Shown here: positions 35,397 to 48,173 of the stretch, in pieces
How the letters are laid out: every line of letters begins with the position of its first letter
Position numbering within the stretch: the stretch's first letter is position 1
Assembly: GCF_022965805.1 (NCBI RefSeq)
Contig: NC_133101.1
Span: 12,743,054-12,807,053, forward strand
DNA: 64,000 nucleotides
Direction: 5' to 3'
Source: Primulina eburnea
Lineage: Eukaryota; Streptophyta; Magnoliopsida; Lamiales; Gesneriaceae
The notes under the pieces: model-generated
Told to the model about the DNA's origin: nothing
What the model saw: only the letters and a program-made list of their open reading frames with translations
The model's database searches: none
Translations under genes and position numbers: made by a program

Positions 35397-37711
35397 TGTG
35401 AGGGCCTTGTTCCTGATTAATATTTTATTAACACACAATCAGGATTAATTATTATAAACAGCGAAAACGAGTTAAAATTTTGCTTTTTGGCCCAATAGAA
35501 ATTTTGGCATGACCTCCCCATAAATAGGACATACCGGAAAAATATAAAATAACCAAAACGACTAAATCAAAACCCTCAACAAACATCCAATACGAAACAA
35601 TTCCAACCAGGCACAATCACAACAACGATCCTCCACAAACACAATATACAACTACTCGGGGCATACCCCGGTAATACATAGACTCCTTAATACATAAATA
35701 TAATATCTGGGGACTCGATGACTGAAATCACAGAGAAAAACAATGAAAGCTTGAGCTCAAAACTCAAAGAGCTCTAGCGCCCCTCGGTGCTTCATCCTGA
35801 GCAGCCGAAGACGAACCACCTGCATGACCTGCTATGGAAACACAGAACAAACCACAGCAGTCCCAAAGGACATGGATCAAACCCCAGTACGAAGATCAAA
35901 TAAATTAGAGCATATATAAATGACATGTAATGAAATCAATGCAATGCATGTACGGGTGCAAGATGTCTGGATATCAGGAGTCAAAGGATCGATATCAACA
36001 ATCATAATATGCTCGAGCTGGTCCACGACTCAGCGGACAGTGTCTAGGGATATGGCTTCACACTTGATGCCAGCAACTACCTAAGCCGGACCGAGTCAAG
36101 GTGCCCAAAATCCACAAGACACAATATAATATCATATACAGATCTCAATCGAATATCAACGGGTATCAATAACTGAAGGGCTCAATATGAATGTGTGCTC
36201 AACAATGTATATCAATCCATAGATTATTCCAATATATTTGAAAATCATGTTTTATTTTAAGAAAATGAGGAATAATCTTAAATTTGCATCCAAATTCCAC
36301 AAAGAGCACATAATCACATAATTCACATAAATCAATTAACTCACATCAATTAAATTAAACGTCGACATAGACGCTGTAAGAAATCGATCAATCCGTACCT
36401 TAACCTTCAAATTAAATTACCACAATAATTACGAAGACCTCGGCGCTTCCTGGTTATCAAAACCTGTGGAAATTAATTTATTTTCATCAATTAAATACTC
36501 AACTCTTATCCAATTACAATTTCCAAATTCCAGCTTGTACCTAGGATCGATTTTAAGGTCATAACTCATTCAAAACCTAACCGAATTACACTTATCATAT
36601 ATGGCTGAAATCCTAACTCAAAATCCACAACCATTTAAATTCACTAAAAATCCAATTTCAACAATTTAGGCATTTTAAATTCCTAAAATTCAAATATTCG
36701 ACTAAAATGCCTAAAATTAATCATTTCTATTTTATCGTCGCAAAATATTCTTTTCAGCTTTAAATGGCGTTAACTAATATTTAAGCGACTACGATAAATT
36801 CTAGGTTCACCAGATAATACCTCCAACTCGTACAATTCTGGAACCTACAACAATAACCCAATAATTAATCAATAATGATACAATATTTGAGTCTAAATTA
36901 AATTAAATTCACATAGACAACAATTCGCACCGATACAGCTTGTACTTCCAATAACAGTGGCTAAACTCAAGCCTGAACCGAAGCTACCGAAAACAGGCGG
37001 CAAACTCGCCGGAGAAGATGACCGGAATCACGCAGAAAAACGGAGCCGACCGGTTGTTCTCGAAAATTTGCAAAATTGGTACCAAAAGAAAGCTTACAAC
37101 CTAAGGAACAAAACTCCTCAATCAATTTTCAGTTTTGAGTGGCGGAAGGCGGCGATTTCGGCGGTGCAAGATGCGGCGGTTTCCGATGGGTTTCTGGGAA
37201 TCGCGTTTTTACCTAGCAAGAGTGTCAATGGATAGCTCTCGTCATGGGCTTTCCAAATCTATATTTACTTGAATTTTTCGACGACCGGTGCGGCCACAAT
37301 CGGCGGTCAAAGCGAACGGAAATTGAAATGGAAATAAGAACAGAAGCTACGGGAATTTGGAGAGGATTTGTGTGTGTTTTAGGTGTAGTGTGTGTGAGAG
37401 AGTGATTATAATATATATATATATAATATCAATGTATGCGTGTGTGTATGTGTGTATATATATATATATATATTATGTGTGTTTATCTTCTTCTCTTGGG
37501 TTCGAAACTTGACCCGGTCTATTTTATTTCAACTCTTGTGTACTATAAAATTTAAATATGCATTTTAATATCGTCTATAAACCGATATTTTCTAATAAAT
37601 ATTTTTAAACACACTATTTAATTATTTGGCTTAATTATTTTAAATTCCTCAATTTAAAATAATTACTCTTAATTATCGCCAAATAACATATAATTAAATC
37701 GGGTCATTACA
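35397..37711 (-). repeat. Element F 5' LTR (2315 bp)
   Basis: Contains the ~956-bp segment (36548-37503) missing from the 3' LTR. That segment includes TA-rich runs (37405-37470) that could supply the TATA box, CA/TG microsatellite stretches, and a plus-strand 92-codon ORF (36957-37235, antisense to the element) with no recognisable product. Confidence 0.92.
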
Positions 37712-37716
37712 AAATG
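37712..37716. repeat. Target-site duplication of F (right), AAATG
   Basis: Second copy of 28907-28911. Confidence 0.95.
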
Positions 37717-38972
37717 AGACCGGCGACGATTTAGGAGATTTTAAAACGGGGTATTTTATTTTAAGTCAAAGTGTCATTTTAAATGATTTATTTAGTTTCT
37801 AGCAATTTTAAAGCCTAATTTGATATTAAGTGATTTTATTAGTTTTCAAACTTTTAAATATGTGTTACTTATGCATTTTATTTTAAATTAGAGGGGTTAG
37901 AAAAGTTAGTATTAGATTAGTATTATTTTATTATTAATTATTTACTCATGCATGATTATCCCCTAATTAGGCAATAAATTATTAATTAAGCACAATTTTT
38001 GTCCAATTATTAATTATTTACCATGCATGATTATCTCTTAATTAGGCAATTAATTATTACTTAAGCGCAATTTAGCCCTTAATTACCTCTATTTTTATTA
38101 TTAACTCACGCACACACACACAATAACACACACCACAACCATAAGTCACACATACTTCATTTGCACATACACATTCTTCATTTTCACCTTTTCAAGAAAG
38201 GGTAGGGTTCTTGAAGAGTAGCAGCCACCACCCTTTCCCCTTCATCATTTCAGCAATTCTCGATCATTTTTGTCGAAAGAAAAGCGCCACAAGTCGTCCC
38301 GGATCGTCCTCGCATCATCCCCGCTTCGGTATCGTCGTTTCGGTAACGTTAAAGATTTAAAGGCACGTATATTCTGTTCTTTCTGCATCGATCTTGTCAT
38401 ATTATATGTTGTGTTATTTTTATGCGTAAAAATTCATGTGTGACATTCGTCGTTTGAGCGGAAAATGGTTTGAATGCGTTTTGAAATACTTTTTAGATCT
38501 GAAATCTCGTAACTTACTGTTCTGTTAAAAACTACGATTTTTCCGTCGGGAATTTGAGAAAACTTTCAACTAGAAAATTGTAGAACTTTTCGATGCCTTC
38601 GATTTGATATAAAATTCAAAATATTTGGATAAACATTGAGTGAGTTATGATGTTTTTCGTGGGACTGCTCAAACTGCGTTTTTCAGAAAAATATGTATTG
38701 ATATGTTCTTGAGATTTTATTGTTGCAGGCTTCGTTGGGGATCGACGGGTGATTGTTGCTGCGTCTAGGTATGAGTAGTATGATGTTGGGATGTTAATTG
38801 ATACGTCGTTTAGTGTCGATAGGCACTCGAATGCATTAGAAGTCGTAGGAAACGACTTGGTGTCAATTGCTACGTTTTGAATTGTATGTGTCGTAGGGTG
38901 GACGTTATTGCTTTGGGTGTTTGTACGAATTTGGTCGATGTTATGGCATGCTAAGATGGGTCTCGGGGTGTC
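37717..38972 (+). repeat. Element D 3' LTR, second part, truncated
   Basis: Follows 15999-17061 and 24467-24656 of the 5' LTR and stops at GGGGTGTC. The next base belongs to an exon of the inverted gene copy; the remaining ~1.4 kb of this LTR is lost. Confidence 0.92.
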
Positions 38973-41900
38973 TTACAATGTGGTCATGCACACTATAACA
39001 GCGAATTATTTCAAATTCATGGCTGGTCATATTCATGGTCCACAATTCGAATGATCCAGATCCTTTACCAATAGCCAGGAACAAATTTAGTGGTGTTTGC
39101 AGGGGGGCAGTAAATGAAAGTATGGAGACAGGTGCTGAATCAACAGTAATAACCTAATTACACGAGCAATCACAAGTTCCAAAATAAGATATAATCAAAG
39201 TAGCTGGTCTAAATTATGAAAGGATAAGTAGCAGACTTTTAGCAGGATATGCTGACCTCCCTCAGCAAAGAAAATGAAGCATGAACAGTTTCAGATGACT
39301 TCAGCAGTTCCTCAATATTCACCTGCCAAATCTTCACTCTATAAACAAAAAGAAGAGGAAAGTCACAAAATTAAATGTTATAATCAAATAAAAGGTAAAC
39401 CTTATATGTATGTGTATGTATAATTCAGTATTCTAACCCATGTCAAGCAACTAGACTTTTGGCTTCGAAAATAGAAAAGGTTAATTAGTTACTCACCTCC
39501 CATTAGAACTTCCCGTCGCTAAAAGAAGTTGAGGTTTTAAAATTTCAGAGCCATATAAAGCCCAGCAAATAGATGTCATGCATGTATCATGTGCCTTGAG
39601 AAAGCCACCATTTGATGCTTTAGATGGGAGTTCAGGGGTAATAATGGAATAACTCTCTGGTGCATCAATTCTCCAGAATGAAATTAGACCACATTTCAAT
39701 CCAGTAGCAAGAATAGAGCAGCAGCCCGAGGAGTTATGAGGAATAGAAACCCAATCTTCAGATGTCCTCAGAATCGGTGACCAAGCCACAATAAGGGGTG
39801 TCAGCATTGCATTGTGAGAAGCATATTGTTGTGCCGTTATTAGTTGTTCAGAGGTGTCCCTTCAGAAACAGATATGGGAATAATTTACCATGTATTGTTT
39901 TCTTTTACATTGTCAAGTTTTTTTTGCAGCAACCTAATAAAAATAGCAACACATTCAATGTAATGGCATATATCAAATGCACAACTTTTCAAATTGAAAG
40001 CAGATCATGTAGCTGCATTGAAGCTGATTTAGTAAGTATGGAGGTTCATGTCATGGAATAAAATGATAAAACTAAATCAGATAGTGAATGCAGTGTGCAG
40101 TACATTATTTTCATTCTGTCTCCTTCGTTTTCTTTCCTTTCTTAAACAAGATACAGGTGGCTCATTAGGGCATTCAGATTCAGCATTATCTCGACTCCCT
40201 ATCACCTGTATAAAGAAAAAACCCAAGAATAGTTGGAATTCATATCATTAATTGTTATGTCATCAAGAATATTTCATCTAGAAATGTATATGGGGATATG
40301 CAAGAAACGCTAATCAGCAAAAAATTGAAAGTTAGAACCAACTCACATCTAAACTTTTGGAAGATATAATTTGAGACTCTCCGAAATTGATCTTGGAAAG
40401 ATAATTATACATCATCTCTGATATGTCCATAACCTAGAAAATTTCATATTATAACTTTAGCAAATGTGTGAAAAACAAACATTAAATTTTGGAATCACAG
40501 ATAACATACTAGATTCCAAATTCATGACATTTATTATGCATAAGCAACAAAACCGTAAATACAACAAACTTGAAGGGCTATGAAATTCTTTTTGAAAGAA
40601 ATGTTGATTAGGTATTGCCTCTCCAAACATAAACAAAGCCTCCAGTACTAACACAACAAATTTACACATTAGCACAAATATGAATCTACTCATGGGCTCA
40701 TAGCCAACACAGAACCAACAATAAGAACATAATTAAGAGCATCTATAGACAGAAGAATTGAAACAATTCCATTGCTAAAATTTTCACCATTTTTTTTGGT
40801 TCAGGAAGATTATTAAAGTGAAGAGACAGCAAGCTCGAACCATAATTCTGGTCCTGCCACCACTACTTCCTGAAAAACATCATTTATATAATACTTAATA
40901 CCTCAGTCCATTCAGCCGAAAAATAACAGAAGGGAAAGCGGTAAAGTTTGACGCGTCCCCCAGTGGTGCAAACAGCAAGCAAACAACTGTACGATTCATA
41001 GCAAAATGTAGAATTAATTCAGGGAGGCAAATTGCGTTGCATACTCAAACAAAAACTTCGATCTGGGGTAATGGTATCAGTACCCAGCATTGCTAGCAAA
41101 ACCTGCAGGAGACCAGGAAATTGACCTAACACATGGCCGTGTATCCCGCGACACATGCATTGGCAACAAGCACCCAGAGAGAAAATCTATCCCTGTGACA
41201 AAATGAAAACAAAATCAAATGCAGTGACCTGAGAAAATAAAAAGTACTTGAAACCTCAACTCAAAATTAATTTTCATTTGCACTGTAAAACCAAAAACCC
41301 AGAAATCCAAATGGCATCCAAATTGTGTACATACATACATACAATGAGCTCATTCAAAACTATGAAATTCATTTTTTAAAATGATTCTACGTACCTCCAG
41401 CATTTATGACACCAATGGAAAAAGGCTTGCTTGGGAGAACAAAAATTACACCTCGACATCCAGCTCCAGAAGGTTTAGCAGGATTCTAACCAAGTGAACA
41501 ACAAGCATATACCAGTGATTCGAAGGCTAAATCAAACAATATAAAATTAAATCCTAATTTGAAAAAACAAATAAAAAGTAAGGTAATATGAATTATATAG
41601 ACCAACTACTATAAGATTCTCTATCAAATTCAAATCAGACCCTGTATTGAACTCCAACATAAAACAGCTTCCAGACCAGTTATGAAGATCAGGTAGATTA
41701 AAATGTAAGCATAAATTTGGCGTTTAAAATTCAATAACAATGCAAAAATCTTCGGCTAAAAAATAAGCATGCTATTCAGAAATATTATTACATTATATGA
41801 AATCAATTGATTTAGTAGTTGTCTTTCCTAAGTCATGGGATCAGATCCCATCAGGTGGATCACAGAATACTGGACTCAGAATCAGTGGTCATTGATTCTT

Positions 41901-42255
41901 GTTCATGTCAGTGCATGGTTAATAATGTCATCTGCATAATCCTCACACTAACAGAATCACTTGACAGCCCAAAATTCTTGATCAACTAAAAATTCAGCTA
42001 GAACAGATTGAATGCCAGGATATTTATGAACTTGAGCAATTTCAATGTTGAGACTCAAATTCTATACATCGTATCAGTAAAATTGCATCAAAGCAATTCA
42101 ATACTAAAATCAGCAAACTTTGAAAAGTTAACAATTACCAGGATCGTAACGAGGCTACCAGAAGCGACCGCCACCAAATTCTCTTTGTACCAAGCAACAG
42201 CGTTCGGATAACAAGGCGCTGATACGAGCACCGCTGCTTGGAAGCGGGAAGACAT
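38973..42255 (-). pseudogene. TFIIIC90/WD40-like gene, copy 1 (truncated pseudogene)
   Basis: Minus-strand gene with recognisable GT-AG exons: 42139-42255 (MSSRFQAAVL...), 41395-41485 (NPAKPSGAGC...), 41084-41192 (...GCLLPMHVSRDTR...), 40902-40986 (GCLLAVCTTGGRVKLYRF...), 40347-40433 (VMDISEMMYNYL...), 40104-40205, an exon around 39495-39905 (MLTPLIVAWSP... LLLATGSSNGR), ~39260-39345 (VKIWQVNIEELL...) and 38973-39125 (...FLAIGKGSGSFELWTM). The WD-like repeats resemble the TFIIIC 90-kDa subunit N-terminal domain of plant transducin-like proteins. A TAA follows NNTW near 39890, a ~19-bp coding deletion is adjacent, and the 3' half is cut off by element D. Confidence 0.75.
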
Positions 42256-44547
42256 TGTTGAAGAGAATTGAAACAAAAAGCAGAGCGGCGTTTTATTATT
42301 TTGGAGTGAAGCGGATTCGATGCTTCGACCTAATTTGTGAAACAGCTCGAATAGTCCAAATCGAATTACACCATATAACCTACATATATTTGTATTTCCT
42401 AGACTAGACTAGAAGACTAAAAAAATCTTCTATTTTATATTATAAAAAAAATAAAAATATTTATTTTTATGTGGATTTAGGGATTTCTTGCTTAGAGGGC
42501 AAAAACAATGGATATTGAGGAAGCAACAAGCATTGAAGAAATGAAGTTGAAACATTAGTCAATCTCATGCATTACCCAATTTAGGGGTGAGTAGAAACCA
42601 AAGCCAAATCAAATAGTTGGTTTGGTTTTTAGTCGATCGATTTATATTGGTTTTAAAATTAATCATATCGAAAAAATTTGTTTTGTTCAAAGTTTTGGTG
42701 AAAAATGCTAACCGAACCAATTTTATAAATAATTAATATTTTTAATTATATACATATTATTTTATTTTATGTCATATAATTGATATTATGAAAGTTTGAT
42801 GATTGGTATTGGTGGCACATTTTATAAAGCTAAAAAAAATTGACCATTATCCCGTTCAATCTTCACAAGTATTTATTGATCTTCATGATGTTTTTGGAAA
42901 AGGTTAAAAACCTCGAGCAAGAAATCTTGGATGCCAGTGAATTTACTCTTACCAAATACCCAAGTTGGATAAACATAAAAGATAAATGTCTTTCTTTCTT
43001 TAAAATGTGATAATGGATGATATTGAAGCTATTTCTAAAAGTTGAACTATTGAAAACTTATATTTATCTATTTATAATAGCTAGTTTTGAAAATTTAAAT
43101 TATGATTATAAAAATTCAAAATATTTTATTTGAACAAAATTTAAATTTAAAATTGAACATCCAAAGGTTCGCGACGGTATTGAAAAAGTCGTCGCTATAT
43201 TAAGCGACGGAATTGAAAAAGCTGTTGCTATATTAAACGGCGATTTTTTTTAAAAAAACCGCCGTTTAAGAAGCGATGGTTTGTAACCATAAAATGCATA
43301 AAAAAAACTACTACGCAAAAATTAAAATTATGTAGTAAATTTTCGGCGAAAAAAAATTAAAACCTGATTTGCACGAAGATATGCAGCTCCACGTAACGCT
43401 GGAAGATCGTACCGACGAGCAAATCTACGAAATAAATACGAAAAAATATTAGTACAAAATTAAAAAATTGAAACTTCGAAAAATTGATAGAGTTTAACTA
43501 CTACTACAGATAGACGAAAAATCGTTTAAGAAAATGTCTGCGAACCTCGGTATATATAGAATTATAGCGACGGTTTTTAATAAAACCGTCGCTATATAGC
43601 AACGGTTCAACCACAACCGTCGCGATAATAGCGGCAGTTTTGGTAAAAATCGTCGCCGATCTAGATCGGCGACTGTTTTAATAAAACCGTCGCTATTATA
43701 GCGATGGTTTTCCTTAAACCGTCGCTATAATAGCGACAGTTTTTAATAAAACCTTCGCTTGTCAAATTAAGAGACGGTTTCCTAAAACCGTCCCTACAAA
43801 ATAACGACGGGTAGAATACAAGACCGTCGCATAATGCGACGAGTAAAAAACCCGTCGCACAAAATAACGACGGGTTTATCAAACAGTCGCAATATTAGCG
43901 ACATTTTATGAAAAACCTTCGCTATTATAGCGACGGTTTTTCTTGAACCATCGCTGTTCTAGCGACGGTTTTTACTTAACCGTCGCTTAATTTGATAAGC
44001 GACGGTTTTATTTAAAACCGTCGTTATATAGTGACGGTTCAAGAAAAACCGTCTCTATAATAGCGACGGTTTTATTAAAACCGTCGCTATGCTTTCCGTT
44101 TTTTTGTAGTGACAACCCATATCAAATATATAATATTAATTAGGAAATTGTAATTATGATCCTATTTATTTGTCTATTTTTTATTTTAGTCTTCTAAATT
44201 GTCAAATTTCCATCTTACCATGTTATCTTAGTTTCTTTCTTCTTATTTTATTTTTGCAATTTTATTTTTTTTCTCACACGGTGTAAATGAAGTGTTGAAG
44301 CAACGTTACATGACGATGACGTGTACATTGTCACATTAAAACTTAAAGACACAGCAAAAATATTTTTTGATCCTGAGCTGAATGATCCGATAAAAAATAT
44401 TATCGTGGGTTCCAAAGAAAATTTCTTTGACACCTAGCAGGATGTTTCTCATCATGGTTTAAGATCTCGGAATTAGTTGGAGAATACTACTCACTAATCG
44501 ATGACCTAGTTTTTGATTTAGAAAATGAAAACATAGCTTTCTTCTTT
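42017..44547 (-). repeat. Right arm of the inverted duplication
   Basis: Inverse counterpart of 13289-15764: start of intron 1, exon 1, upstream region 42256-43164 and CACTA end. In upstream DNA no other gene is seen. Substitutions and small indels throughout mean the duplication is not recent. Confidence 0.88.
43165..44111 (-). mobile_element. CACTA-like transposon end, inverted copy
   Basis: Mirror of 13727-14605; ends TTTTTTTGTAGTG at 44111. About a dozen AGCGACGG/CCGTCGCT hairpin units. No transposase. Confidence 0.7.
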
Positions 44548-46319
44548 CTTCCTTGAACTTTCATTATAAAACCAACATGTCACGCCCCGAGACCGAGGCG
44601 TATGGTATATGATTTCTTCTCGGTTTGGAATTTGACATTCTCTCCCCAACAATTTACCATTGCATGAGTCTTGGCTAAACAATCCATTCTCATAATGATG
44701 TCAAAATCCACCATTGAGAGTTGAATCGAGTCGGCATTGAACGTATGCATATTGTTACTGATTTTATAGTCTCGATGTAACTCGAAGGTTTCAATAGCCT
44801 TACTAGTAGGTGTTGCTATCCTAAAAGGTTTAACAAGCATTTTAGGTTTAACCCCTAATTTCTTAGTGAACCTCTTAGATATAAAAGAATGTGTGTCACC
44901 ACAATCAAACAACACATAAGCAGGTAAATTTTTTTATTAGAATAGTAACTTCTAAAAAAAAACTAGTGAAAGTCCCTCTAAGTTGCTAAATTTCGAGTTC
45001 GAGGTTACTCATGGTCTTAGATTGGGTCGCCATTTCTTGCTCAAACTTTGTCAAAATTATGTTCGAAAATGGTTGCAACATGCTCGAGATTTTAGAGAGT
45101 TTATGCTTAAATCGGTGTGATCTTCTTTGTGCAAAGTGGGAGGGTTACTTATATGTGAGGAAGAAAAGTTTTTAGTCACGATTCTATCCCTTAAATGCAT
45201 CATTGATGAGCATAAATAGACCAAAAATTAAGCTTGTTACCAAAAATAGAGGATGTCAAATCTGATGAGACTCTGATTATGCCTATAAATTAGATTTTAG
45301 GTCGTTGATTGATGGTTAATATACTACCTCGAAAATAATTGTCAAGGATATGAATGCACTGGTCCTTTGGCAAAATTTGACATCTTATCACGTTTTTTAT
45401 ATTAGGATCTCAGTCAGATTATGATCATGCTGGCTCTAATATCATTTAAATGTCATGTCCTGAGACCTAGGTGTACAGACACATTCGTTTTTTAACAATC
45501 ACATAATTTTAAAATAACATGCTCATAATACAATATATAACCAAACCAGTTTATAAAATAATCCGTCATTGTCTTTACAACATGAAAGAAATCAAATAGT
45601 GCAGAAGAGTAAAACTTAAAACGTAAAATGACAATTGAAATATGGAAATAATCTTTCTTGGAAAGTGGCTTCTTCACCAGCTCCAGACGTCTCATGATTT
45701 GTCCATCAACTTGTTTGTTAGTATTGTATAGGGAGAGAGGTAAGGGTGATTTAATTGGGAAACACTCAGCAAGTGGGGATTGTTCGGATATATATAACAA
45801 ATACATATATTTTTTCTAAACGTAACATTTCTTAACGGAAGACATAACGTATCATAATCATATCCTTAACATGAAGCATTGAAATTTCATTTAATTTCCA
45901 CGATTTTACTAATATATGTCCCCTATATGTTAATACTCAAGTGACGAGGCCATACAATGATTATAATCACATCATATAGAGGTCATATAACCGTTATAAT
46001 CCTACCATACAGCAGTCATATCTTATAATAGCTTTCCAAATTTTAATTGAATTATATCAATCTTTGGAACATATAAAGCTTAGACAAGACATAAACGAAT
46101 AAATCATGCTCAAACGAAATTGTTCAAAAATGGAACATAGAATATCATACGTGTATAGAATATCATAAGTGTATATACTTTTTTAATACATAAGCCCGAT
46201 TACTTTGGTCTTTCTTGATTCCAAACGTGAATATGAGTTGCTAGATTGTATTTCAAATATAGTATTTGGTTGCTACTACAAATTTTACTCGAAAATGGAC
46301 AGAATAATGCCACGAAATC
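44548..46319 (-). mobile_element. Element I: rearranged gypsy remnant
   Basis: At 45453 a TGTCATGTCCTGAGACC sequence, next to a degenerate reversed primer site (GGCTCTAATATCATTT), marks an LTR extending toward 46319. A shorter near-identical edge (TGTCACGCCCCGAGACC at 44579) directly abuts the protease fragment, so most of pol is deleted. The region 44931-45452 includes a Gag-like piece (FEQEMATQSKTMSNLELE) near 45015-45070 with a stop. The far LTR end is not clear because E1 begins at 46320. Confidence 0.55.
44580..44930 (-). pseudogene. Protease fragment of element I
   Basis: LFDCGDTHSFISKRF resembles the gypsy aspartic protease motif, but the catalytic triad reads D-C-G-D instead of DTGA/DSGA. 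The body continues to MRMDCLAKTHAMVNC. The frame then runs directly into LTR-end sequence (IRLGLGA, stop). No RT follows. Confidence 0.7.
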
Positions 46320-48038
46320 TGTAATATCCAAGCCTGGTTAACGGTACGGTTTAAGATTTCTTATGTTTATAGACTATTTGATTAAGTTTAAGTATAGTTG
46401 TGATGTTAAGAATTGTGATTTATGGTTTATAGTATCGTTGGTTATAGTTGAAGTGTGGTTTTATTGTAGCATCGTTGCGATTTAATTCATAGTAATTTGT
46501 ATGTTGAGCCGATTGTAATGAGGCAATTGGAGTGGTCAGATAAGTCATAGAGGTGTAACTTTCGTGTTGGGAGTGTTGCCTAATTATGAAGAGAAGCGAC
46601 GTTACGGTTCGATTTTTAGTCGCAAAGTTTATTGTTTGGGCAGCAGGTCTACCGCACCCGCGGTAAGAAGGCACCGCACCCGCGGTCGTCATGTTCAGAT
46701 TTTTTGGGATGTCATGCAGTAGCTACACCGCACCCGCGGTAGATATGCAGCGCACCCGCAGTGAGATTTGTAGCGCACCTGCGGTCGACGTTTTCAGATT
46801 TTTGGATGAGATGCAGTAGGTGCAGCGCACCCGCGGTGGATGAGCGAGTGCACCCACGGTGCGTGAATAGTGAAGTCGCGTTTTCGGATTTTAAGTGATT
46901 AAATAGAGAGAGTTGGCTCATTTCCCTCATTCTTCTCCCACCCTTCTCGATTTTTCTCTCCTTGGAGCTAGGGTTCTTACATTTCCTTATTTTGATCCTT
47001 TGATTCAAGCTTCTATTTGGGTTTTTGTAGTGAGAACAAGGTTATTTTGGAGTCAAGGAGCTAAGGTAAGCTTGTGGTTTACTTATCTTTGGATTTTGGT
47101 GTTGAGGGAAGTTATGGAATTTGTGATGATTTGGGTTTTATGAGTTTTATGGTATGGATATGTGATTATTGAGTTGTTGATGGTTCAATACATGGTTTAT
47201 TGTTGTAGGATTTGTGCCAGAGGCTAGTATCAAGGTGTCCTTTGGGTTGTAAGTGGAATTCATTCCTTGTGCTCACATGAAAGTATATGTATTGTATTTC
47301 AAGAGTTTTATTATGCTATTCCCTTCCAATTGATTCATAGTATGTATGGATTCATTGTGTTGTATAGTAGAGGCTTTTATATGCCTCAATTGTTTAAAAG
47401 GGGATACAAAAGAAAAGAGTATGCAAAGTGTTTGTTTAAATGCCCAAAAGAGAGTTCAAATGATTTAATGGATTGATAGATACATAGTCAGAGATTGCAT
47501 GCAATTAGTTGATCAACGACCATGCTTATATCCCAACAAAGTATTGATTTATATCGATGGGATATAGGTACAGAAATAGAGATACTATTTAGATATCAAT
47601 CCACCAGAGAAAAGAGAAATACCATCATTATTGCTATGTTATACTATGTTATTCATGTTTCAGAGTTGATGGTATTTAATGTTTTCAAAGCCATGTTTTT
47701 CAGAGTATGATTTATGTGCATTGCTATGTAAAAGTTCCACTTGCTGAGTTTTATACTCATTTCAGTTATTTCATGTGGTGCAGATAAGAGTGACGGGCCA
47801 GGACGTTGATTGGGGCCGAGGTCATATGCATAAGAGATGGAAGGAAGTGGAAGATTATTTTGTTATACATGGTCAAAATGATATTTTGTATTTTGATGCA
47901 ACACTTTATGGATCATGTATATAATTTTGGTGGTATATTTTGTAAATGTTTATGTCAAGAAGATTTTAAATCCTTCCTTCATTAAAGTAAAATTTTAAAT
48001 TCCGCCGTATTTTTATGAAATTGGGTCAGAGCGTTACA
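46320..48038 (+). repeat. Element E1 5' LTR (1719 bp)
   Basis: Starts TGTAATATCCAAGCC and ends GAGCGTTACA. It has a CCGCACCCGCGGT array (46653-46862), then a TATA-like TTAAATAG near 46900 and a transcript-like region downstream. Short ORFs (46420-47710) have no recognisable products. Confidence 0.9.
46653..46862. repeat. ACCGCACCCGCGGT array, E1 LTR
   Basis: About eight copies of ACCGC-ACCC-GCGGT or half-variants (GCGCACCCGCGGT), a 5-bp inverted repeat, just upstream of the TATA-like box. The same motif recurs in E2 (58848-58985) and in the unrelated LTR of G (59889-60077). Confidence 0.88.
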
Positions 48039-48042
48039 TTTA

Positions 48043-48054
48043 GTGGTATCAGGG
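48043..48054 (+). promoter_or_regulatory. Element E1 primer-binding site
   Basis: TGGTATCAGGGC, one base off the tRNA-iMet consensus; E2 keeps TGGTATCAGAGC at 54016-54027. Confidence 0.75.
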
Positions 48055-48173
48055 CAACGTTCTTCGGACCAATGCGTATGACTTCGTCTACTTTCAACAG
48101 TCCGGGTATGTCTTCTTCATATCTATTTATTGTATCGATTGGTGTGTATGTTGTGAGCACATTGTAGGAGTAG

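Larger units (their letters stand above)
28912..37711 (-). mobile_element. Element F: full-length but dead Ty3/gypsy
   Basis: LTRs 28912-30312 and 35397-37711, primer site, gag-pol pseudogene and polypurine tract, AAATG target duplication. The LTRs differ mainly by a ~956-bp segment present only in the 5' LTR and by repeat copy number in the other. Confidence 0.95.
15765..38972 (+). mobile_element. Element D: non-coding (LARD-like) LTR retrotransposon, host of C and F
   Basis: Plus-strand LTR element inserted after ATCCT (15760-15764) in intron 1 of the gene fragment. Its parts: 5' LTR 15765-17061 plus 24467-26029, internal 26030-28677, 3' LTR 28678-28911 plus 37717-38972. C interrupts the first LTR and F the second. 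The 3' LTR is truncated at 38972 and joined to an inverted gene copy, so the right target duplication is gone. The internal region has a primer site, polypurine tract and hairpin but no coding sequence, as in large retrotransposon derivatives. Confidence 0.9.

Noticed and set aside
36957..37235. 92-codon plus-strand ORF as a captured host gene
   Set aside because: No domain recognised, antisense to element F, inside an LTR. Kept only as part of the F LTR description.
39493..40205. Functional TFIIIC90-like gene
   Set aside because: Copy 1 has a TAA after NNTW and a coding deletion and lacks the 3' half; copy 2 has a frameshift near 49490 and is also truncated.
46712..47143. Small protein genes in the E1 LTR
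   Set aside because: Not conserved as open frames in the E2 3' LTR; the ORF 46712-47008 simply reads the CCGCGGT array.
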